Shown here piece after piece: positions 18,298-26,427 of a stretch of 64,000 nt of DNA (its first letter is position 1; each line of letters starts with the position of its first letter). The notes beneath the pieces were generated by a model, which ran no database searches, was not told the origin of the DNA, and saw only the letters and a list, made by a program, of their open reading frames with translations. This DNA is from Candidatus Leptovillus gracilis (GTDB lineage Bacteria > Chloroflexota > Anaerolineae > Promineifilales > Promineifilaceae), in contig JADJXA010000025.1 in NCBI GenBank assembly GCA_016716065.1, forward strand, positions 1 through 64,000, in the 5' to 3' direction. A program made the translations under genes and the position numbers.

Positions 18298-18507
18298 ATG
18301 AACAAAAAACTGACACGCACAAACAATGATGTAATGGTCGCCGGCGTTGCCGGCGGTATCGCCGAATACCTGGCCATTGACCCCATCCTGGTGCGCCTCG
18401 CCTTTGTCCTGCTCACCCTATTCGGCGGGCATGGCATCCTGGCCTACCTGATCCTATGGCTCATCATGCCCCAGGAAGACCTCAAAGAGAAAATCCATGT
18501 CGGCTAA
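18298..18507 (+). CDS. PspC-domain small membrane protein
   Basis: 69 aa. It carries the PspC pattern: a charged head (MNKKLTRTNNDVMVAGVAGG), IAEYLAIDPILVRLAFVLL, then a membrane helix with GHGILAYLILWLIMPQE. In Proteobacteria PspC senses envelope stress; stand-alone PspC proteins of this length are common in other phyla with less clear roles. AGGAAGGA precedes the start. A strong terminator follows, so it is a single-gene unit. Confidence 0.85.
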   Translation: MNKKLTRTNNDVMVAGVAGGIAEYLAIDPILVRLAFVLLTLFGGHGILAYLILWLIMPQEDLKEKIHVG

Positions 18508-18542
18508 TCTGGCGACTGGTCTCTGGACCGGCCGACCATCCG

Positions 18543-18586
18543 CAGGCCCCTCTGGCAGTTGCCGGCAGGGGCCTGTTGGTTTTTAT
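18543..18586 (+). terminator. Rho-independent terminator after pspC
   Basis: CAGGCCCCT (18543-18551) pairs with AGGGGCCTG (18567-18575), followed by TTGGTTTTTATT. Confidence 0.75.
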
Positions 18587-18867
18587 TACCCCAGACCCGG
18601 CTGTCCCACCGACCTGGCCAGGTCGTGATGGTTTTCTCTCGTTCACTCTTTTTGTCGCCGGGCATGAAGTCGCCTTCTCCAGGGTGCTGCGGGCAGAAGT
18701 GAGACAGAGATTGGCAGAGCAAGTGTTCTTATTGGGGATGGTAACATGCCGCCTGGCAGCGGCTTACTAGCGGCAGGGTGAAGATGGCCGGGAAGTTGGG
18801 GGTTTGTGACGGCCATTGACACAAACGGCTGTCACCGCCAAATGCAGGCGCAGAATCCCACGAAAGC

Positions 18868-18900
18868 AAAACCGCCCCGTCGAAACGGAGCGGTTTTGTT
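18868..18900. terminator. Terminator-like hairpin
   Basis: AAAACCGCCCCGT (18868-18880), loop CGA, ACGGAGCGGTTTT (18884-18896); one mismatch. A-tract and T-tract flanks would let it work in both directions. Confidence 0.6.
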
Positions 18901-19317
18901 TTGTCGCCAGACCGGGGATGGTAGCCTGGAGACAGGCGGGCGGGCAATACGCATACGAGAAGGGGGGTGTATTAACCCTATGTACAGTCGGAGCGTTCCA
19001 GTCGCGTTTCTTTTTTGCCAGTTTTTGGGGGGAGGAAGTTTTTTCTCGTATGTTAACCCCGGCTGCACCTGTCCACAGTATACTAAACTTTGCGCCAGAT
19101 TTCATCCTCCGTATCGTCGAATAGGCAGCCAATCGCCGCCATGCGCTGCTCACCTCAGACACTACCCAATATGGCGTCCCCCAGTTGAATCTGCGCGTTT
19201 GACCTGGCCAGACAGCTGAGGGCAGCGCCAGGTTGGGAATGTCACCCGTCGGCCCATCGTGGTCATACCCACGTCAGAATATTTGCCCTGAGCGCGTAAT
19301 AGGGGAAAATTGTGTCT

Positions 19318-20082
19318 ATGCCCATGACTTATGAAGAGCTTTCCACGGCCGCGGCCGACATCGCCGCCCAACTCCAGGAGACCCACCCCCCGGCCATCCT
19401 GCAAATCCGGCGCATCATCGAACAGATCGGGCTGGAGGCCGCCTACGCCTGCCTGCAAAAGGCGCTCGAAGTCGAAGCCCAGGGGGGAATGCTTACCGCC
19501 AACAACAAACAGCGCCGCACGCCCGGCGGGACCTATTTCTATATCGTGCGCGGCCAACTCACGCCGGAACAGCGGCAAATTCTCTGGCCGCCGCCCCAAT
19601 GGCCATCGCGCACCAAGCTGTCGCAATCCGCCAAAGTCCCTTCGCCGCCGCCGTCGCGACAGTCTGGTCGCCAACCCAAGTCCCCTCCCCCGCACCCGAC
19701 ATTACCCTGGGATGCGCGTGAAACCCTGGCCGCCCCGGCCCTGGCAGAAAAAGGAGTCGCCACAACCGTGAAAATCACTCTCGTTGGCCGTCCTGGAAAA
19801 GTCATCGAACGTCCTGATGCTGTTATTGTCACCCTGACCGGTCGCAAACCGCCGGCCCTGCCAAAAGGCTTGCCCATCTTGCCCGAAGACGCCGTCACCG
19901 TCTTTCTGGTCTACATCGCCAGTAAACAGTGGCAAAAGGTGTCCATGGCCATGCAAAATCCTGAAGACAAATTGGTCATCGAGGGCTACCCCTTCATGGA
20001 CGCCAAACTGAAGGTCATCGGCGTATTGACGCAAAGCGTAACGACTGTCCTGACGCAGCGCGCCCTGCGCACCAACAGCTAA
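19318..20082 (+). CDS. PHAX RNA-binding-domain protein
   Basis: 254 aa. The N-terminal 80 residues match the PHAX (phosphorylated adaptor for RNA export) RNA-binding domain: IRRIIEQIGLEAAYACLQKA, then EAQGGMLTANNKQRRTPGGT followed by YFYIVR. A Pro/Ser-rich linker leads to a second domain of about 100 aa starting VKITLVGRPGK and including DKLVIEGYPFMDAKLKVIG, probably beta-rich. PHAX is best known from eukaryotic snRNA export; bacterial versions exist and are unstudied. AGGGGA lies upstream; GTG 19312, ATG 19318 or ATG 19324 are possible starts. Confidence 0.75.
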   Translation: MPMTYEELSTAAADIAAQLQETHPPAILQIRRIIEQIGLEAAYACLQKALEVEAQGGMLTANNKQRRTPGGTYFYIVRGQLTPEQRQILWPPPQWPSRTKLSQSAKVPSPPPSRQSGRQPKSPPPHPTLPWDARETLAAPALAEKGVATTVKITLVGRPGKVIERPDAVIVTLTGRKPPALPKGLPILPEDAVTVFLVYIASKQWQKVSMAMQNPEDKLVIEGYPFMDAKLKVIGVLTQSVTTVLTQRALRTNS

Positions 20083-20293
20083 ACCCCCAATTCCCTGTTC
20101 CCGCCTTCCCTCTTCTTTGCCGGCTTCCGCACCCTTGCAGACCCTACGGGCTAAGCTGCTTACTGCGACCGCCCAAACCTTCGTGTAACCACTAAGAAAG
20201 GCCACCCCCACATGCAGACCCCCAAAGAGAGGATTAAGAATTTATCCCTATAAGGGGCGCAGGTTTTTTCCGCTTCCGGACACAAAAAAAGAG

Positions 20294-21595
20294 TCATGAC
20301 CCCTCCACCGGGTGCCAGATAGCCGCACGGCCGTGTTCCACAGACGGCCGTCGCCAATACCGCACCCCCTCGCCTGGCTGCCACCTCTGCGCCGCCAGAC
20401 GGCCGTTGGCATAATACCGCTTCCCCATCACAGCCGCTGCTGCCGACCCGCAGTTCAACGCCCCATCTCCATCGTTCCCCGGCATCCCTTTCATAACCAG
20501 GTCTTGGAGTTGGCGGTTGATCCGCTTCTGCCGGCCCTTGGGCCGTTGTAGGTGCTGCCCCGCGTAGCTGTTAGGCAGCTGCCAGGCCAGGTAGGTCTTG
20601 CCCTCACGGCCGTGCTGCCCGGCGTAATCCTTCAGGGCAAACAGCGCCTGCCCTTGCCGCCAGGCGCGTTCTTCCTGTCGGCCGGCAGCTTCCGCCTCGC
20701 CGATGGCGAAGTTGGGCTGCGGCTGCACCCCCAACCGCGCTTCATAGGCCCGCTGGCTGGTCCGCCCCACCCCACTCAGGTCGGCCAGGGTGTCGCGGGC
20801 GATGGGCATCGTCGGACGGCCATCTGCCCTCCCTTTGAACCGCCCACTGTGGAAGGCGGCGTACAGATGAGCGCGGAAGGTCCCGATGCCTTGCCGCAGG
20901 GCTGACAATGGCAGGGCTACCGGCCGGCCGGTCAGCCGGTCCGCGCCCAGGGCGGCCGCCACCCGCGCCGCGGAATGCAGCCAGACATGCTTTTTGTCGC
21001 GGGTCCAGTACACCCCTTCCCCGGCGCGCAGCAGGTTGCGCAGCTGCCGCTGACCGCAGAGATAGAGGCTGGAGGTTCTTTTGCTGAGGTATTGCACGAT
21101 AATGTCTATGCGAACTACACCTCGGCCTGGTTGGTCCAGATGATGGAGCATGAGCCACAATCGCCCGGCGGCGTCTTTCTCCTGTCGCAGCATGGCCAGG
21201 CCGATGTCGGGGTAGAGCTTAACTTCAGCTTTGGGTGGCTGCGGCACAGGGGGACGTAAAGGAACGTGTGTGGCTGTTGGCGGGTGAACGGCCGTGCCTG
21301 GCGTTGGCGCGTCTTGGGGCTGGGCAGCGGCTGTCAGAGATGCGGCTGGTTGGTGGCGGCGGAGAACGGCCGTTAGCGGGGCACTCCCCCACCCCAGATG
21401 GGATGGCAAGGCGGCGGTGATTATGGCGTCAACGGCCGTTTGCCCAGCCGCTGCGGCCTCGCCTAACGGGCCGGCAGCAGTTGGAATGTCCTCGCTGACT
21501 GTCAGGCGTCTGGCTTGAGCCTGTGCCCGCAGTTCATGCAGCCGTTGATTAGCCGCCAGCAAGGCTGGCGACGTCGGGACAACGTGGTCGTCCAT
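20294..21595 (-). CDS. Family A protein of unknown function (paralogue of 48747-50183)
   Basis: 433 aa, starting MDDHVVPTSPALLAANQRL. Shared landmarks with the paralogue: LLAAN near the N-terminus, HLGW about 65 residues later, GRLWLML/LRHLD, a block YLCGQRQLRNLL, ARVAAALGADRLTGRPVALP, then LADLSGVGRTSQRAYEARLGV (helix-turn-helix-like), QLPNSYAG and KRYYANGRLAAQRW. The centre resembles winged-helix folds, so DNA binding is likely. No known family is recognised; a replication initiator or element regulator is possible. The paralogue stands beside an iteron-like array; this copy has none visible. Confidence 0.6.
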   Translation of the reverse strand: MDDHVVPTSPALLAANQRLHELRAQAQARRLTVSEDIPTAAGPLGEAAAAGQTAVDAIITAALPSHLGWGSAPLTAVLRRHQPAASLTAAAQPQDAPTPGTAVHPPTATHVPLRPPVPQPPKAEVKLYPDIGLAMLRQEKDAAGRLWLMLHHLDQPGRGVVRIDIIVQYLSKRTSSLYLCGQRQLRNLLRAGEGVYWTRDKKHVWLHSAARVAAALGADRLTGRPVALPLSALRQGIGTFRAHLYAAFHSGRFKGRADGRPTMPIARDTLADLSGVGRTSQRAYEARLGVQPQPNFAIGEAEAAGRQEERAWRQGQALFALKDYAGQHGREGKTYLAWQLPNSYAGQHLQRPKGRQKRINRQLQDLVMKGMPGNDGDGALNCGSAAAAVMGKRYYANGRLAAQRWQPGEGVRYWRRPSVEHGRAAIWHPVEGS

Positions 21596-22117
21596 GAGGC
21601 AGCCACGGGCCAACCGATATGGGTCAATCCAGCTACACGAAGATGTGACAACTGTTGACACAGGGATCGGCCTGTGTTATGCTCCTAAATGAAATTGCCC
21701 GCACAGGAGGTCGTTAAACATACCTCCCCCCTCCCCAAAAAAAGGGGCTTCATAACAAGGTTAGGGCGCTCCTAACACCCAAACCTCTGAAGTATGCGAT
21801 TTAAGTGAACACATTCATTAAGCAAAAGTCAGTATTTATACTGACTTTTTGCTTTTATAGCTTTGTGCAGCACTGAATGCTATACAGTAGCCAGCTTATG
21901 ACTGCCAAAGCCCTGACAAGCATAAGCTGACTGCCGTACTACACGGCCATCAAGGGCAAAATGAATGATCGGCAGAGCGAAACCACAGGCACTTGACGAG
22001 GCTACGGAAAGTATGGCAGCCTATCTACATGAATAAAGTTTGATGAAGTACACGTACCTCATCGCCTGCCTGTCCTTCGTGTTTGTTTCCGAGACAAATG
22101 CGAAGGCGTTTCTTATT
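21596..22117. other. Spacer without a gene
   Basis: Contains a strong hairpin at 21824-21849 (listed). A CTCCCCAAAAAAAGGGG-like stretch occurs near 21730-21748. Otherwise nothing recognisable. Confidence 0.4.
21824..21849. terminator. Terminator-like hairpin
   Basis: AAAAGTCAGTAT (21824-21835), loop TT, ATACTGACTTTT (21838-21849): a perfect 12-bp stem with A and T tracts on both sides. Confidence 0.65.
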
Positions 22118-23599
22118 TTATGTGGTTGCTGGCCCGAACCATTGCTTTAAATCTGAATAAACATCCTCCAGGTTCAACAGTCGAATACTGTTTGGCCGCC
22201 AATTTTTCCCAGAATTTCCATTAGCAGCGGCCCCTGCATCTAGCGCCAACGCTTCCGCTGTCCAACCAGATGCGGAAAAGCCTATGAAGTCAACAGTCCA
22301 TTCGCCTCGTTTGGGCACAACATTATCAGTATGCTTAAACAAGGTATGCAGCGCCTTTAAATCCATTGGCGCGTTCGTCCAATGGCACGTACCCAATAAC
22401 AACCGTTTTGTACGTTGATTTATTGCCACGACATCCACGAAGTATTTAGTTGTCCAGACTGAGCCAACTTTATCAAACGTGGCGGCAATGTTGCCATGGC
22501 TGCTCGCGCCGAGCAGCCATACCTGGCACAATTCACGCCAGGTATATCGTTCAACAAATGGGTCTATTTCCTCGGAAATCTCTCGAAGAGCTTGTTGTGA
22601 CTGACCCAGGGCGACATGCGTCTGCGTGGCCAGGAACCGATAGTAAAAGCGCAAATATGGATCTGTAATATTATAATGGCCTCGACGAGACTTCTCTGTA
22701 TCGGTTACCGGGATGCGTCGCTCGACAAAACCGGAATCTCGCAGCACGCTCAAATACTTCGAGATATGCCCTTGACTCAAGCCGGTATGGTTGGCAATTT
22801 CCAACTGGGTTTGTTCCCCCTGGGCAATTGCCTTTAAGATACTAACGTAATTGTGGGCATCGCTAATAAAATCCTGTAACAACAGCCGAGGTTCTTCACG
22901 CATCAGGGTATTTGGCGTCAGGAGCTGCTGTTGGATGTTTTCCATGATGGATAAGCTCGGATCCAACCGTTCCAGGTAAGCAGGTACGCCGCCGAGCATC
23001 GCATATACTTTCACCCATTCCGTTAGGCTATATTCGGGGAAAAATTCACATACAACAACAAATGGCAACGGTGGCAAATCAATCAAAGCAGTTGCCCGGC
23101 CGTAGAGAGGCTCCTGAGGGGCAAACATTTTTTCAATCATTCCTCTTTGCGATCCTGCCAATGCAAGTTTAATATGCGTTGGTTTGAGGACGTGATCCCA
23201 AATGTTTTGCAGTTTGCCAACAATAGAAGGATCGACATCAATCAAATAGGTGATTTCATCAATGAAGAGTGCAAGAGGCTCAGTTTTGGCCAACCGTGCC
23301 ACCTCGGCAAACGCTTGTTCCCAACTGGCATAGGTGAAATCTTGGGGAGCGGGCATACCTGGGTGACTAAAATTATACATCGCTTGCGAAAACGACCGCA
23401 ACTGATGCAGAGCTGACGAAGGTTCTGCTACCCAGTAGATTCCTCGGCCTGGCCGTTGATTGAGCCAGTGGATAAGAAGTCGTGTCTTTCCTACGCGCCT
23501 GCGTCCATAGAGGATCAGCAACGTGGCTTCAGAGGCATCCCATAAGGAATCCAATAGCTTCAACTCATCATCGCGTCCACGAAAGTCAGTTTTATTCAC
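22118..23599 (-). CDS. ATPase_2/DUF234-type ATPase with winged helix
   Basis: 493 aa. The N-terminal AAA-type ATPase has FRGRDDELKLLD, P-loop GRRRVGKT (residues 32-39) and Walker B LALFIDEI, followed by the ALAGSQRGM sensor segment. A winged-helix region follows (TQLEIANHTGLSQGHISKYL, DSGFVERRIPV), then the DUF234-type C-terminal nuclease-like domain (DPYLRFYYRFL, KYFVDVVAINQ). This 'DEXX-box ATPase' family is common in archaea and scattered in bacteria. Biochemical role unknown; defence or mobile-element function has been suggested from context. It stands alone with palindromic operators directly upstream, so autoregulation is likely. Confidence 0.8.
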   Translation of the reverse strand: MNKTDFRGRDDELKLLDSLWDASEATLLILYGRRRVGKTRLLIHWLNQRPGRGIYWVAEPSSALHQLRSFSQAMYNFSHPGMPAPQDFTYASWEQAFAEVARLAKTEPLALFIDEITYLIDVDPSIVGKLQNIWDHVLKPTHIKLALAGSQRGMIEKMFAPQEPLYGRATALIDLPPLPFVVVCEFFPEYSLTEWVKVYAMLGGVPAYLERLDPSLSIMENIQQQLLTPNTLMREEPRLLLQDFISDAHNYVSILKAIAQGEQTQLEIANHTGLSQGHISKYLSVLRDSGFVERRIPVTDTEKSRRGHYNITDPYLRFYYRFLATQTHVALGQSQQALREISEEIDPFVERYTWRELCQVWLLGASSHGNIAATFDKVGSVWTTKYFVDVVAINQRTKRLLLGTCHWTNAPMDLKALHTLFKHTDNVVPKRGEWTVDFIGFSASGWTAEALALDAGAAANGNSGKNWRPNSIRLLNLEDVYSDLKQWFGPATT

Positions 23600-23610
23600 G
23601 ATATACTCTT

Positions 23611-23676
23611 AAGTATGATACTTTCCAGTATCATAACGTCCTTTTTACCATCATAATACTTCAAAGTATGATACTA
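23611..23676 (-). promoter_or_regulatory. Repeated AAGTATGATACT operator upstream of the ATPase
   Basis: AAGTATGATACTT at 23611-23623, CAGTATCATAA at 23626-23636, ATCATAATACTT at 23650-23661 and AAAGTATGATACT at 23663-23675. The half-site GTATCATA repeats in both orientations 12-76 bp before the ATPase start, covering any promoter there. The winged helix of the ATPase itself is a candidate binder. Confidence 0.6.
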
Positions 23677-23820
23677 TAATGAATATAGCCGATCTAATAC
23701 CCTTTTGTCAAGTATTGTTGTGCTATCCCGCAGTCTGAATAACTGCTCGAACTGCTACTGCGAGTCGACGCTTGACCACTGTTGCTTTTGTTGTTCAACT
23801 GCTGGACTGTCGGTGGTGCG

Positions 23821-24045
23821 CTAACGCAGCAGCAACATCAGGCATTCGCTCCGATTCTGCACACCCATAGCGCGATAAATGTCATAGAAATGCTTTTTCA
23901 CCGTCCGTTCGCTGACTTGCATCTGACTTGCCAGCTCACGGTTAGTCGCGCCAGGATCATTCATCAACCGTTCAAGCAACTCGGTTTGTCTGGAAGTTAG
24001 TTCACGAAATGGATTGGTACACTCGCGGCAAAGGGATATCATCAC
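23821..24045 (-). CDS. Stand-alone LuxR/GerE-type helix-turn-helix protein
   Basis: 74 aa. Nearly the whole protein is a LuxR-type DNA-binding domain: FRELTSRQTELLERLMND, TNRELASQMQVSERTVKKHF, then YRAMGVQNRSECLML. There is no receiver domain. The start overlaps the stop of the preceding small frame (ATGTGATGA), implying coupled translation. It could be a remnant of a response regulator or a genuine mini-regulator like GerE. Its position in the quorum-sensing-like locus, downstream of the second palindromic site, makes it a plausible target or modulator of that system. Confidence 0.6.
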   Translation of the reverse strand: MMISLCRECTNPFRELTSRQTELLERLMNDPGATNRELASQMQVSERTVKKHFYDIYRAMGVQNRSECLMLLLR

Positions 24046-24347
24046 ATATTTCTCTTGATATCCACGCCATTTGGAAACCAGGGTTGATCGGCCAGACGGT
24101 CGCAGCCTGTTCTATCATTACCGGTATACAATTTATGGTCGTCGAAACCGCGGTCAATGCCGCCGACCATCGACCCTATAGGGTAAGCAGCTATAAGCTG
24201 CACGCCAACTCCTCTCAAGGTTGTTTTGATTACCGAACCCTGCATCATCTTCATCCGTAGCTGGAAATATGCAGCAGTGTGAGTTATAGCCAGCAAGAAA
24301 CAAGACGAAAACGGCCGTTTCTTGGCGAACGTCGTAGACATCATCAC
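24042..24347 (-). CDS. Hypothetical small protein before the LuxR-type gene
   Basis: A 101-codon frame with a hydrophobic start (SSCFLLAITHTAAYF) and a later GVGVQLIAAYPIGSMVGG segment. No family recognised. Support is indirect: its stop overlaps the start of the LuxR-type gene, and it is the first frame after the palindromic site at 24558. A start at 24257 is also possible. May be spurious or a decayed receiver. Confidence 0.25.
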   Translation of the reverse strand: MMMSTTFAKKRPFSSCFLLAITHTAAYFQLRMKMMQGSVIKTTLRGVGVQLIAAYPIGSMVGGIDRGFDDHKLYTGNDRTGCDRLADQPWFPNGVDIKRNM

Positions 24348-24495
24348 GAAATTATATGCACCGTATTCTAATTGGGGGCGCTGTGGTGTAATGAGGGCGG
24401 TTCTACCCCTTATCTGGGTAAACGATTCACCAGGGACTTGCAGCGATGAGTCTTTTTTCTTTGTATTTCTCTGAAGAATAATGACTCATTTTCAA

Positions 24496-24708
24496 TCATC
24501 TGCACAACTTCAGTTCGTTACAGGTACTATTGTAAAACAACAACCCGCATCTGTCAGTAGACAATTGTTTACGATTATCCGCAACAATTGCTAATCCCCC
24601 CTCCGGCAATACCGTTACCGGATGTTTGACTAAAGGACAGCCGTGTGAACGGCTATCCTCTTGAGCATATGACAACCAACAGTTTGGACATAGGCCATCA
24701 CCTAACAC
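24496..24708 (-). CDS. 70-aa Cys-rich peptide at the end of the ABC operon
   Basis: A GTG start stands at ideal distance after GGAGGG and only 21 bp after the second permease gene. The product has two clustered Cys/His motifs (LCPNCW and SHGCPL), then TDRCGLL and a Cys near the C-terminus, so metal binding or disulfides are possible. The gene overlaps the palindromic regulatory site at 24558-24593, which is odd for a conserved coding sequence. Part of the frame may therefore be fortuitous. No family recognised; an exported peptide cargo of the transporter is conceivable. Confidence 0.4.
   Translation of the reverse strand: MLGDGLCPNCWLSYAQEDSRSHGCPLVKHPVTVLPEGGLAIVADNRKQLSTDRCGLLFYNSTCNELKLCR
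24558..24593 (-). promoter_or_regulatory. Palindromic site 2, ComA-box-like core
   Basis: 32 of 35 bases match site 1 at 35062. The core is TTTACG (24568-24573), five bases, CCGCAA (24579-24584), nested in outer arms CAATTGTT and AACAATTG. B. subtilis ComA binds TTGCGG-N4-CCGCAA. The site is oriented as site 1 and lies 210 bp before the small frame and LuxR-type gene on the minus strand. Confidence 0.6.
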
Positions 24709-24729
24709 CTGTGCCCTCCTGGACCCGAT

Positions 24730-25533
24730 TTAATAGATACCCAACTCCCCTCGTTGACGCGCCTGCTTTAAAGCCCTCTCAAAAATAAGCAGCCCGCCAA
24801 TGAGCATAACAGCTGTTTGCAGTGCCAGACCCGGCAAAGCGCCTATCTGTATCAATTCAACCCAGGCGGTTTCGTTCAATAATACCTGGCGCAAAATCTC
24901 AATGCCCCAGGTCATAGGAAATAACAGCTTCAGCGCTACGTACAGGAAACCCAAGGAATCCAGCGGGACTAATGCCCCGGAAATCAGAAAAGAGAGATTG
25001 GCCAATAAACCCGTCACACTGCTCACCGATTTATAGAGCAACGCCAATCCGGCCACACCATAACCGACGCCCCAAACCCCGGCCAAAGTCAGCCCGGTCA
25101 CCAACCAGGCGGTTGGCGAAAAAGCCAAGGGCAGCCGAAAAACCAGCAGCAGCACCAGCGTCAACAGCAAAGTCTCTACCAGTGAACGCAGCGAGCGGGT
25201 CAGAATACGGTAGAAAAACAAGGTGCGAAAGGGCAGGCGGGTTGAAAGTATCACATTTTCAAGCGTTCCAGTCTGGGCCTCTTCTTCAATCGTCGCTGTG
25301 CCAGCGACGAGGACACCCATACACAACTTCCAGACAATGAAGCCGATGAGAGATTGCGCTTGCTGTTCAGGACCAAAATTTACACCGCTATTGATGGCTA
25401 CACTTTGGACAGTGACAAGCAGAATGGGAAATATGACACCCCACATAGCCAAAGAACTGACGGCGTTCACCCGATACGCCCGCCAAAGAAGCCATTCCCG
25501 GCGGAGTTCGCTATAAAGAATCATCGCCATCAT
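24730..25533 (-). CDS. ABC-2-type permease (second)
   Basis: 267 aa with six predicted membrane segments, including VSSLAMWGVIFPILLVTV, LVETLLLTLVLLLVFRL, GVWGVGYGVAGLALL and LANLSFLISGALVPLDSLG. The last carries the ABC-2 signature-like SGALVPLDSL, matching SGxxxPxxxxP-type motifs. TIEEEAQTGTLENVILS is the conserved cytoplasmic helix (family E-x-G-T). It pairs with the permease just upstream and the ATPase before that, forming a heterodimeric exporter. Proposed cargo: the 63-aa peptide signal or another product controlled by the system (inference). Confidence 0.8.
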   Translation of the reverse strand: MMAMILYSELRREWLLWRAYRVNAVSSLAMWGVIFPILLVTVQSVAINSGVNFGPEQQAQSLIGFIVWKLCMGVLVAGTATIEEEAQTGTLENVILSTRLPFRTLFFYRILTRSLRSLVETLLLTLVLLLVFRLPLAFSPTAWLVTGLTLAGVWGVGYGVAGLALLYKSVSSVTGLLANLSFLISGALVPLDSLGFLYVALKLLFPMTWGIEILRQVLLNETAWVELIQIGALPGLALQTAVMLIGGLLIFERALKQARQRGELGIY

Positions 25534-25620
25534 CTCCTCTTGGGCTGATCGTCAAAACACCGGAAGGCTTTGGTGTAATCTGGTGATGCAATGAATCGGT
25601 TCATTTAGCTTTAGTCAGAC

Positions 25621-26427
25621 TCAGTAATGAGCCAAAGAGCCATCAATCAGCGCTTTCTGCCTTGCCCAAGACAAGACCAACAGGCCCGCACTCAGGTAAA
25701 GAGCCGAGTTAATGAGCAGGGCAACAAAGGGCCAGGAAGCAAGGATATGCCCCAAAGAGGCGCCTTCCACCAATAAGTCGCGCAGCAAGTCAATGCCAAT
25801 GGAAAGCGGCAAGATGCGGCTCAGGGGATACAAGATGGAAATACCGTCCAAAGGCGTCAAAGCTCCTGTCAAAAAGAGCAGGATGGTCGCCAATGGCTGC
25901 GTGATGGCGCTGATATTCTTGAAAGCCAGGTGCAATCCTGACAGGAGAAAAGCCAGTCCAATGGGACTGACAAGTGTTAGACCGTAGAGCAATATCGCGC
26001 CGGGCACATCGGCAGGAGTAAAGGTTAATGGTAACCGTAAAATAAGGCCAATGACGACGGCTATGACCAACACTCGCAGGGAGTAGTACATAATGAACGA
26101 GATGCTGCGCGCCAACAACACCTTTACCAATTCGGCGCCGCTTAACCAAACCTGCTCTAGCGTTCCCCACTGCGCATCCTCTTCCACCGAATGGGTGACA
26201 TCGTCCATGCAGCCGCCAGCCACCCGCCACACCAAATAACCGATCAGCGCCGCCATTTGCGCTGCACCTGCATATTGACCCCTTGTCGCCACTTCAAATA
26301 GACCGGTCAAGACAAGAAACCCCAGGATGAAAAAGAGCTGATCGGCGACCAGTTCTACCCAATAGGATTTACTGAGCAGCCATTCGCGCCGCACCTCTAT
26401 GCGAATCATATTAAACAGAGAAATCAT
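25621..26427 (-). CDS. ABC-2-type permease (first)
   Basis: 268 aa with six membrane segments. It has the SVEEDAQWGTLEQVWLS helix and LATILLFLTGALTPLDGISI, the same two landmarks as the second permease. The start at 26427 lies inside the 3' end of the ATPase gene (17-bp overlap), so the two are coupled. The two permeases are clearly homologous and probably form the transmembrane heterodimer. Confidence 0.8.
   Translation of the reverse strand: MISLFNMIRIEVRREWLLSKSYWVELVADQLFFILGFLVLTGLFEVATRGQYAGAAQMAALIGYLVWRVAGGCMDDVTHSVEEDAQWGTLEQVWLSGAELVKVLLARSISFIMYYSLRVLVIAVVIGLILRLPLTFTPADVPGAILLYGLTLVSPIGLAFLLSGLHLAFKNISAITQPLATILLFLTGALTPLDGISILYPLSRILPLSIGIDLLRDLLVEGASLGHILASWPFVALLINSALYLSAGLLVLSWARQKALIDGSLAHY

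Larger units (their letters stand above)
18508..19317. other. Long spacer without a supported gene
   Basis: Several overlapping open frames exist on both strands, but none has a convincing protein or ribosome site. It contains two terminator-like hairpins, listed separately. The rest shows no recognisable structure. Confidence 0.4.

Noticed and set aside
18508..19317. Several 70-140-aa frames on both strands
   Set aside because: Overlapping, repeat-free but featureless, and placed across terminator hairpins.
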